Source: MWEH01 sp035409945
GTDB taxonomy: Bacteria > Bacillota > Clostridia > Christensenellales > DTU072
Reading direction: 5' to 3'
NCBI GenBank assembly: GCA_035409945.1
Contig: DAONQC010000004.1
Coordinates: 124,001-188,000, forward strand
DNA length: 64,000 nt
Positions 10,201-16,112 of the stretch are shown one piece after another. How positions within the stretch are numbered: the stretch's first letter is position 1; every line of letters begins with the position of its first letter. The notes under the pieces were generated by a model. The model made no database searches. It was given only the letters and a program-made list of their open reading frames with translations, and was not told the origin of the DNA. Made by a program: the position numbers and the translations under genes.

Positions 10201-13031
10201 CATATAGTGGAAATGCAATAGTAGCTGGTTTCCCACTTACTGGTACATTGACTAGAGAAGAAGGCGAAAATGTTGGTTTATACCGCATCCAAGCAGGAAG
10301 TCTCACTAATGAAAATGGTCAAAATCCAAACTACTTAATCTCATTTGATAATACTGTTAATTTCGAGATTTTACGTGCTGAGTCCTTCATTACATTTAAT
10401 GACACAACAACGCTAGATAATGGTGAGTATGTACTCAACTTAATCTACAATGCTACGGGTCAAAGCATAGATGCTAAGCTTAATCATTCGGAAACAGAAA
10501 TAACTTACTCTATTACAAATGAATTTAGAAATGCTGGAATATATAATGTTGTGCTATCTGCAGCAGAAACAACAAACTATGAAGCTACTTCAGAAGAAGT
10601 TAAAGTAACTATTAGCCCATATGCCCTACCCAACATAATTGCTTCAGAATTAGTAGATAATTTAGCAAATCTAACTAAAGTATATGGCGATATGGATGAG
10701 TCTTTAGTCAAGAGCGTCGATGGGTTTGAAGCGGATAATAAAATTATTGTAACTTTAACTAGAGCCCCTGGACAAGCTGTAGGAAAATATGATGTATCTA
10801 TTTCAAACATTAGTGACACAAACTACTCTATAGCACTAGCAACAAATGCTGGAAAAGATGCTTATGAAATAACCAAGAGAAATATCACACTCAATCAAAT
10901 ACCTATTTCTTCTAAAGTTTACGACGGCATAGCCGAAGCATCTGCTGTGCTAAATTACGAAACTGGATACCTAGGAGATACCGTAAAAATTACTGTTAAT
11001 AAAGCAACAGGTGCAAATGCTGGTTCTTATGATATCGTCTCTCACTCAATAGATCATGAAAGTCAACATAACTACAGCATAAGCATTACCGATATACAAG
11101 ACAAGTTCGTAGTTACTAAGAGACCTGTAACTGTAACAGCTAACAATATTACAATTCAATATGGTGACACCAATATAAACCTTTCATATACAGTCGCTAA
11201 CCCAACCTTAGATACTGGTTTAATAGAGGGAGAGTCGTTAGTTGGTGCGCTTACTAGAGGAGCTGGAAACAATGCAGGTACATATGTTATTTCGTGTGGT
11301 TCTCTTATAAATAATAATAATCCAAACTACAACATCACATTTATAAACGGAACATACAAAATTACAAAGGTTGCTATAACTGTTACACCGGATGCCAAGA
11401 ACGTAGAGTACGGCTTACCTGCACTACCACTGACATATACTATAGATCGCGCACTGATTGGCTCTGACACTCTAGTAGGAAGCTTGTCTCGTGAAGACAC
11501 GCTCAATGTTGGTTCATATAACATAACCCGTGGCACATTAACAGATACAAACAATCCAAACTACTCTATTACCTTTACTTTAAACGTTAAATATACAATC
11601 ACTAAATCTCCTCTAACTATCATTCCTGACAGCGTTGAGCAAGTATATGGTGAAAATGTTATGCCAGTAAGATATCAGATAGTTTCTGGTAATCTAGCCT
11701 ATGATGAAACTAGATTATATGGTAATTTAGGTCGTAGTGGTACAGAAGTTGGAACATATGATGTTACAATCGGAACGCTTGGAGATCTAAATCCTAACTA
11801 CCTAATCACTCTTGAGAACAATACTGGCAAATACAAGATAGTAAGAAGACAAGTTACTTTCACTGCAGATAGTATAACCCAAGTTTATGGCGACTTACCT
11901 CATCCACTTACATACACTGTTACATATGGTTCAATAATTGAAGGCGATGTATTCTCTGGTGGAATGGAGAGTGATGGATTACTTAGCCAAGGTATTGGTA
12001 GATATAGCATTACTGGCGCCACGATATACAATAGAAATTACTTAGTAACTTTCGTCAACGGCTCTTATAATATTATTCCAAGACAATTAGTAATAGCTAT
12101 CTCCGACCAAGAAAGCCAGTATAAAGAAAATGAAGCTGATTTAGTATTTGATGGCGAAGCATTTACAATTGCTGAAGGCTCTATTGCAGATGGAGATGAT
12201 ATAGCGGATCTAAATGTTATACTTACTAAAGAGGCTGGTAAAGACATGGGAGATTATATTATCTCTGGTAGCCACAATAATCCTAACTATTCAGTTGCCT
12301 TTATAGATGGTCTATATATCATACACAAGTATCAAGCGACAATCACTACCGCTGAAACTACTTTACGTTTCTTGTTTGATGGGCTATCTAAACACATCTT
12401 TGCAACTTGTGATAGCGGAGCAGAAATTCGCTATAGTGTTAACGGCGAAAAGGTTAACAACGCTTTCATCAATCCTGGCGTGTACAATGTAGTGTTAACT
12501 GCAGATGAGTTAGAAAACTACTATGCACCAGAGCCTGTAGTTGTAACCTTATCTATCTTAAATAACAGACTAGAAACAGATACTAGTGGTACAACGTTTG
12601 TATTAAATACATCTGAAGGCTTTAACCCTGAGCTTACGCTACGCGTAACCAAAGGCGATACAAATGAGGAAGGCTTACAAAAATTTGTATCTAGACAACA
12701 AAATGTACTTAGAACATTTACCCTTGAACTAGTAGATGAAAATGGAAAAGTTGTGGCAAATAAAACGCCTTCATCTATTACAATCGATGTTCCAGATGCG
12801 CTTGGTGAACAAGAAGTTGTCTCAATGGTAGTATTAGACAATGGTGTGTATAAATCTATGAAAGTTGAAGTTGTAAATGGCAAAGTAACTTTAGATGGTG
12901 AAAACATTTCAAGCGTATCGTTTGTACAAGAAAAGGATACTTCAAACGTCTTAATTTACATAATAGTTGGAGTGGTTGCACTTATCCTAATTGGTGGAGT
13001 CTCAGTACTGCTACTCAGAAAACGCTATTAG
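4269..13031 (+). CDS. Giant membrane-anchored surface protein with MBG/YDG-type repeats (2920 residues)
   Basis: An N-terminal hydrophobic segment (about residues 8-27) acts as signal or anchor. About 400 residues without a recognised domain follow, then a long run of roughly 85-100-residue Ig-like modules to about residue 2780. I count about five YDG-type units (KVYNGN, KIYDGN, KVFDGG, KVYDGI) and about 16 MBG_2-like units with the pattern I(T/V)(R/K)RP(I/V)TV ... QVYGE ... GDxLxGxLxR ... VGxYxI ... NPNYxITFxNGxYxIT. The C-terminus is one TM helix (YIIVGVVALILIGGVSVLLL) followed by RKRY, with no LPXTG motif. Modules are divergent, so expansion is old. The likely role is an extended adhesin or stalk; no catalytic domain seen. 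AGGAG sits 4 nt before the ATG. Confidence 0.85.
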   Translation: MTITSKQKILVVLLLVVFTAFVFVAFTTSKDASSFPMLSKDSEELVAHADMSGGGANAESKILTATAWTAGGIGRQSATNLNSISFDANNVSYYRTTGSGAKCSITPGTGSFEAGEYETHQAYSPTLYVIAWVKLDSNLQTIRAKSTLQASITGNVTGDKDVRWGIISAASPSKATSSWPDNNTKTITVNGNYIGITARTNSGWWYSTRIRASGLSLTVTSNDTTTPSVSMIGYTTYGGKNYATSTSSGFNASDSGVGLGSFNLQFSTFNQSSFSDVGNGSSSITLSGAGRTNIWGDYRAVATDLVGNTTTSGQFRYWLPTMKLVSQTGGTQYIGENSTSTDTEIVRRPGQTFYLRAKPELGYLFDGFNISVSGLNSGMTNNIAYSACTYNQSTGWFHYEITLSDNLINTGGAVSEIKFNAIFRADVIKRGTNAPQTITYDGATHPLVVSDDGGVYLSIGSIGSDREWAITGYKKGAGSYSTDLPQYADTYSARIVVRGGADSTRHIIYATYEFANILIVNRRIVTLDFQSSDKVYNGNNSAAIHKLDVVNGVSTDNLTRENGTAYFSDKNVANNKTVTVSGFSISGSNLHSYVYKNGATSINLDDQGGGLGTIVATHNITRANTIQVLLQLKSAHANKEKEYDASNTVDTSWFEPILTGKIGTDNIYVVTNPYPTAITYSSTGGDEGGKDTGSHYFKSVNIKIAGTDIGNYSSGGVNITLGATFAADSTLAVSGQDRITIKPKQLGINVSANHKIYDGNTSTTGQVVLNPAPFERDTIILKTASISYNFANKHVGTNKTVTASGMDVDTSASTGQYNYLISWANNTTTANITTKDLTISMSCSGKVFDGGVSVNLSTLTFVYDGIVASDGNVTTGIPTSASVLSISNAVVFEYAGASASTSVTVSAINTTNQGGEFIITGGGSVLSGSSAQNYLVKNTSLSDTSEITPKPITAANVTITALNDITYDGESHTPTPTLTDIALSRSLLSGTDFSHSFSKDNIATTPKNHGTYTITITGNNNYTGSRTTLLTITKANVILNVQDITITYGDIVDQTVISGTAVNSENGDLSVKGTWLFDPSKQMPPRPKYVDTGEYYVRFTLDDSEEVNYNEPSLVTITLTVNKKQLNVTANTITQVFGEDAIPLSYTSLDALNPSAGSGIIPGDTLDVNLACVKNIPDGKIHARVGNYPITRVGADAEDSDYSITFTNGMYKVTKREITITPISEQKKVYGNTELPLAYIATDRIPTLQKPLQQVIADSPLLGALQREDTAYSGGTGNAGKENVGLYKITQGSLKTLNNADYDITFAEQIVAFEITRRPIEVSAPNLTQVYGEAILSFDYAVTGGSLVAGDTLTGSFSRTLNAQSTDETTNVNVGNYVLRDNLVATQSFAHAPNNPNYHITSVTNGSYKIVRRPLTVTPDSGQGKVYGDPEPTLDYTLSYTDSPEKIALIGDDRLLGALSRENAGETVGRNVGDYNILLGNLRSDNYELTLAPVIFKITRKPIVVTAKLWGVDYGKPAKADTDLTWATFPTALPHGDTLVGCLELDRSWTLDDWGCIPVGSYNILQGTVDETHNPNYTIAFNGENRYVVNRLIANILPHAGQNAIYGTPLTGAEGGGIYDEGIKFSAYTTGNEKIAASYFTGRLEISTTTNIPTPNQYDIVIGTLTSDTHEIVMNRIVISEGVVEDVNPTKYTINKRAISIQPVTIYQVFGEDEITTTSYDIVSGSVIGGDQLLGTLQTPGQGLTVGEHSIAIGSVEHEYYNITLVNNTKSYKVTRRPITIFPQDATSVYGSPTESEIQYSIDLTAGFTSNYPAIIDGYNLTGKLSRAQSDIRNADAYEIILGNLSNNNYEITMSAEKKYYTITPRPVTIKADNKEQVFGNAPLALSYSFVGSQRPAPWDSGLSAATVLTREPGNIVGTYTINKGNISDPGINPNYEITFNTGTYTIVQRRITIVPLPNQFKVYDTAEQPLNYIATTTYSGNAIVAGFPLTGTLTREEGENVGLYRIQAGSLTNENGQNPNYLISFDNTVNFEILRAESFITFNDTTTLDNGEYVLNLIYNATGQSIDAKLNHSETEITYSITNEFRNAGIYNVVLSAAETTNYEATSEEVKVTISPYALPNIIASELVDNLANLTKVYGDMDESLVKSVDGFEADNKIIVTLTRAPGQAVGKYDVSISNISDTNYSIALATNAGKDAYEITKRNITLNQIPISSKVYDGIAEASAVLNYETGYLGDTVKITVNKATGANAGSYDIVSHSIDHESQHNYSISITDIQDKFVVTKRPVTVTANNITIQYGDTNINLSYTVANPTLDTGLIEGESLVGALTRGAGNNAGTYVISCGSLINNNNPNYNITFINGTYKITKVAITVTPDAKNVEYGLPALPLTYTIDRALIGSDTLVGSLSREDTLNVGSYNITRGTLTDTNNPNYSITFTLNVKYTITKSPLTIIPDSVEQVYGENVMPVRYQIVSGNLAYDETRLYGNLGRSGTEVGTYDVTIGTLGDLNPNYLITLENNTGKYKIVRRQVTFTADSITQVYGDLPHPLTYTVTYGSIIEGDVFSGGMESDGLLSQGIGRYSITGATIYNRNYLVTFVNGSYNIIPRQLVIAISDQESQYKENEADLVFDGEAFTIAEGSIADGDDIADLNVILTKEAGKDMGDYIISGSHNNPNYSVAFIDGLYIIHKYQATITTAETTLRFLFDGLSKHIFATCDSGAEIRYSVNGEKVNNAFINPGVYNVVLTADELENYYAPEPVVVTLSILNNRLETDTSGTTFVLNTSEGFNPELTLRVTKGDTNEEGLQKFVSRQQNVLRTFTLELVDENGKVVANKTPSSITIDVPDALGEQEVVSMVVLDNGVYKSMKVEVVNGKVTLDGENISSVSFVQEKDTSNVLIYIIVGVVALILIGGVSVLLLRKRY

Positions 13032-13058
13032 TCTATATCTTAATTAATTAACTATAGT

Positions 13059-13090
13059 AAAAAAGAAGGTCTTTGGGGCCTTCTTTTTTT
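13059..13090 (+). terminator. Intrinsic terminator of the giant MBG gene
   Basis: AAAAAAGAAGG(T)C TTTG GGCCTTCTTTTTTT. Long A/T-flanked stem with a run of seven T, 28 bp after the stop codon. Confidence 0.9.
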
Positions 13091-13131
13091 GTTGTCATAA
13101 CCTACACCGGACCACTTATAACTAGTGTTAA

Positions 13132-13352
13132 TTGCTACCATACAAAGCTTCATAACCTGCACACTAAATTAATTATTGCTAATGGTACTTTCTACCATCA
13201 TGTGTTTTATATTCTATGTACTAAATCTCTCATGGTTTTTCTATTATCGTGGAGTTATAGCCTATACTATCTATACTCTGAGCCTCCCACGGTTTCCGTT
13301 TCTTTCTACCATCAGAAACTGTGTGATTTATGCCTAATACATTAAATTTCTA
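13132..13352. repeat. Weak tandem copies next to the folD 3' end
   Basis: Three related segments start with (T)NCTACCAT (near 13132, 13191 and 13300), each followed by an ACTAAAT/ATTAAAT stretch. The last abuts the folD stop codon. Similarity is modest, so this is a weaker member of the gene-end duplication pattern. Nothing else is seen between the giant gene and folD. Confidence 0.4.
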
Positions 13353-14195
13353 TTTCAAATATTTCTTCTCTGCAGAATCAACTGTTTGGCTCATAAGCAT
13401 AGCTATTGTCATAGGTCCTACGCCTCCTGGAACAGGCGTATACGCCGAGCTTTTAGGTGCACAGTTAATAAGGTCTATGTCTCCAATGTTGCCCTTGTTA
13501 TACCCAGCATCAACTAGAACTACTCCATCTTGAATCCATTCTGCCTTGACAAATTCAGGTCTACCAACAGCCGCTACTAAAATATCTGCAGTTTTTACAA
13601 TCTCTGGCAAGTTCTTTGTTTTTGAATGACATATAGTAACAGTCGCATCTTCATTAAGCAGTAACATGGCTACTGGTTTCCCTAGGATTGGACTTCTCCC
13701 TATTACAACTGCTCTTTTGCCCCTCATTTCTATATTGTATTCTTTTAGAAGTCTAATAATGCCACAGGGCGTTGCAGAACGATATGCGTCCAGCCCCATT
13801 GTTACAGCCCCAAATGAAGCCACGTTGACACCATCTACGTCTTTTTCTACTGATATCGTATTAAAGCATTTTTGTTCATCTATTTGCTTAGGAACGGGAT
13901 GTTGTAGTAGTATCCCACATACTCTATCATCTGCATTTAGTTTATTAATTTCTGCTAATAATTCTTCAGTAGTTGTTTCTTCGGGTAGTTCTACTTTTAG
14001 TGGTTCAATACCAACTCTTTTACAAGCATTACCCTTCATTCTTACATATGTAACAGATGCTGGATCTTCTCCCACTATAATTGTGGCTAGAATCGGTGTA
14101 ATCCCTGTTTTTTCAACTATTTTAGACACTCTTTCTTTTAATTCGCTTTCTATTTTTATTGATAAACCCTTCCCATCAAGTACTAAACTTCCCAT
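13350..14195 (-). CDS. folD: Methylene-THF dehydrogenase / methenyl-THF cyclohydrolase
   Basis: Bifunctional enzyme interconverting 5,10-methylene-THF and 10-formyl-THF, the one-carbon donor for purine synthesis (cytosol). Signatures: YVRMKGNACKRVGI (catalytic Lys of the YxxxK motif), GILLQHPVPKQID, VEKDVDGVN, ATPCGI, the dinucleotide-binding GRSPILGKPVAMLLL and C-terminal PVPGGVGPMT. At 281 residues it is family length. Start ATG at 14195 has GAGG 7 nt upstream. A degenerate copy of the purM/purE-type leader precedes it. Its product feeds the purine pathway encoded 11 kb away, which makes that shared leader noteworthy. Confidence 0.96.
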   Translation of the reverse strand: MGSLVLDGKGLSIKIESELKERVSKIVEKTGITPILATIIVGEDPASVTYVRMKGNACKRVGIEPLKVELPEETTTEELLAEINKLNADDRVCGILLQHPVPKQIDEQKCFNTISVEKDVDGVNVASFGAVTMGLDAYRSATPCGIIRLLKEYNIEMRGKRAVVIGRSPILGKPVAMLLLNEDATVTICHSKTKNLPEIVKTADILVAAVGRPEFVKAEWIQDGVVLVDAGYNKGNIGDIDLINCAPKSSAYTPVPGGVGPMTIAMLMSQTVDSAEKKYLK

Positions 14196-14201
14196 ATCAA
14201 A

Positions 14202-14256
14202 ACCTCATATAATAATATCATTTAAATTTTACTAGTAAAAATGGCTGCAGCATTAG
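14202..14256 (-). promoter_or_regulatory. Degenerate hairpin leader copy 3 (upstream of folD)
   Basis: Aligns with the purM/purE/GH3 leaders (TAATGCTG, then ATTTTTACTAGTAAAATTTAAA and ATTATTATA-GAGG) but the outer stem is not conserved; instead TTTTACTAGTAAAA forms a local palindrome. Homology is likely, a shared function uncertain. Confidence 0.35.
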
Positions 14257-14309
14257 TTGTGTATATTTATTTTAAGTCCTCCCAATGTTGCCTATTAAAT
14301 TGTATGTTG

Positions 14310-14640
14310 AGTATTTATTTTTGTCAATAACTCACCTGATGGTTATGCCGAACAAAGATGTGTTATTCATTACATGCGGGCATTTAAATGTGGTTTAAGC
14401 TGTTGAATAATATTAGTTGTCATAGTAAGTGGCTTAAATAAATCCTCAATCTTTTAGATAATCGTATGCGAGTTTTGATTTTGTTAATATCGCATCTTGC
14501 GGTTATACCGAATAATGATATTTACTTATTACTTCTACTATTTAAAACTCGCAATTTTTTTGATTAATCGCATATTGAGTTTTGTTTTTGTCAATAACTC
14601 ATCTTGTGGTTATAATAGATAAAGGTATATATTTATTACA
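14310..14640 (+). repeat. Three tandem copies of a promoter, two decayed
   Basis: Three units each contain a -35/-10 pair with exactly 17 bp between: TTGTCA...TATGCC (14321-14349), TTGTTA...TATACC (14481-14509) and TTGTCA...TATAAT (14588-14616). Spacers are AT(A/C)-CTCA(C/T)CT-G-(T/C)GGT variants and each unit ends near TTATT(C/T)ATTAC or TTTATTAC. Only the gene-proximal copy has an intact -10. Offsets are 160 and 107 bp. Confidence 0.85.
14588..14616 (+). promoter_or_regulatory. Functional promoter of the 14734 acyltransferase gene
   Basis: TTGTCA (14588-14593), 17 bp, TATAAT (14611-14616); the intact gene-proximal member of the triple repeat. Confidence 0.75.
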
Positions 14641-14733
14641 ATCAAGATATTAAAAACTTTCCAACCTTTTAATCTTTTAATCGTATATTAGATATACAGT
14701 GTTTATTTAATACAAATGAGGAGATATATAACT

Positions 14734-16032
14734 ATGGCAAGAAGAAAAAGAATTAAAGCAGAAATGTGGGATAAGATGCAATATCTGTTTCGTCACTATT
14801 ATGATTGCACAATACATTCAGTATTCTATTTAGAAAATCATATCGATGAAAAACTAATTGGTGATATATTTTTAGGTTTTTTAGCAAAAGTTCCTGTACT
14901 TCGATCTACCTGGGTGGATAGATTCACAAAGCCTATTTGGAAAGTTAATGCAGATTATTCCCTACAAGACTTTTTTAAAGTTATAGAAACAGAAGACGAA
15001 GAAACTACGCTTAATAAATTTATGACTAAAGCAATTGATCCAAAAGGCAAAATTCAACTACAAGTGCGTATAATTAGAACAAAAGAACGTGACATACTCG
15101 CTCTTCTTATAAACCATATGTGCTTTGATGGAGGTGACCTTTCATATATAACTAAAAAACTTGTTGAAAACTATAACCACTACAAAGAGACAGGAGAACT
15201 TGTGATTGATGTAAAGCAAGGAACGAGATCTGCAGACCAAATATACATGGATATGACATTTAAAGAAAAAGTAAAAGCAAAACTACTCTTTAAAAATGTA
15301 AGCGAGGTTAAAGGAAATACAATATTCCCATATACACCCGTAAGTGATGTCGATACACCTAGACTCATATTACATAAGGTTGATAGCCAAGTCTTCAACG
15401 ATATTCGCGCTAAGGGGAAAACTATAGGAGCAAAATTAAATGACATATTTTTAGCAGCATTCTTTAAAGCTCTATTTGATATATGCGATATCGACCCTGA
15501 AGCTAATAACTCAATTACAATACCATCCATGGTTAACCTTCGTAAACATTTATATGATAAAGATACTTTAGGTCTAACTAACATGACTGGATTTATGCCC
15601 TGCACGGTACAAAAAGATGAAAATGATAATATGACTGATACTATTAAAAAAGTTATGGAGTCATTAGCACCTGCTAAAGCAGATGAACATATTGGTCTAT
15701 ATTCTCTGCCTCTTTTAAAGCTTGCATACGGTATTTTACCACAACGCCTCTCCGAAATTGCAATTCGTTTAGGATACCAAAACCCATTAATTGGTATGTC
15801 TAACATTGGAGTTATAGACCCTAACCACTATGTGTTTGGAGGCGTTAAAACTGTAGATGCATGGTTTTCTGGAGCCATAAAATACAAGCCGTACATTCAA
15901 CTTGCCTTAACCACCTTTAATGGTGAAATTACTTTCTCAGTTGGGTTTAAAGGTAATGATACAGATGAAAAAAATGTACGCGATATGCTAGCCAATGTTG
16001 AACACTACCTACGCCAATTTATAACCGAATAA
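14734..16032 (+). CDS. Condensation-superfamily (CoA-dependent) acyltransferase
   Basis: 432 residues. NHMCFDGGD at about residue 130 matches the HHxxxDG catalytic motif of the NRPS condensation/alcohol acetyltransferase/BAHD superfamily (Asn replaces the first His; the second His, Asp and Gly are kept). Such enzymes transfer acyl groups to alcohol or amine acceptors. It stands alone: no adenylation, carrier or ketosynthase domains are nearby, so substrate is unknown; lipid or glycolipid acylation is possible. I chose ATG at 14734 (MARRKRIKAEMW) because GAGGAG lies 10 nt upstream; the in-frame ATG at 14716 contains that SD. No signal peptide or TM; basic N-terminus. Confidence 0.7.
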   Translation: MARRKRIKAEMWDKMQYLFRHYYDCTIHSVFYLENHIDEKLIGDIFLGFLAKVPVLRSTWVDRFTKPIWKVNADYSLQDFFKVIETEDEETTLNKFMTKAIDPKGKIQLQVRIIRTKERDILALLINHMCFDGGDLSYITKKLVENYNHYKETGELVIDVKQGTRSADQIYMDMTFKEKVKAKLLFKNVSEVKGNTIFPYTPVSDVDTPRLILHKVDSQVFNDIRAKGKTIGAKLNDIFLAAFFKALFDICDIDPEANNSITIPSMVNLRKHLYDKDTLGLTNMTGFMPCTVQKDENDNMTDTIKKVMESLAPAKADEHIGLYSLPLLKLAYGILPQRLSEIAIRLGYQNPLIGMSNIGVIDPNHYVFGGVKTVDAWFSGAIKYKPYIQLALTTFNGEITFSVGFKGNDTDEKNVRDMLANVEHYLRQFITE

Positions 16033-16055
16033 AGATTGTTCTAATTATGGTAATT

Positions 16056-16092
16056 AAAAGAGCGACCTTCGATTTTGAAAGTCGCTCTTTTT
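16056..16092. terminator. Bidirectional terminator
   Basis: AAAAGAGCGAC ... GTCGCTCTTTTT between convergent genes (14734-16032 plus, 16113-18572 minus). A/T tracts on both sides allow use in both directions. Confidence 0.9.
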
Positions 16093-16112
16093 GTAACTAC
16101 ACACAAGATATT

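Noticed and set aside
12521..12907. Long antisense frames inside the giant gene, galU and other CDS
   Set aside because: They are opposite-strand shadows of strongly supported genes with Ser/Thr-rich composition and no SD or family motif.
14202..14256. ZTP (pfl) riboswitch upstream of folD
   Set aside because: The conserved pfl pseudoknot segments are absent; the sequence instead aligns with the purM/purE-type leader.
14588..14616. Triple promoter as a deliberate multi-promoter control region
   Set aside because: Two of the three -10 elements are inactivated in a distance-ordered way, which fits decay better than function.
14716..14733. Start of the acyltransferase at 14716
   Set aside because: The ATG at 14716 lies in its own would-be SD (ATGAGGAG); ATG 14734 uses that GAGGAG.
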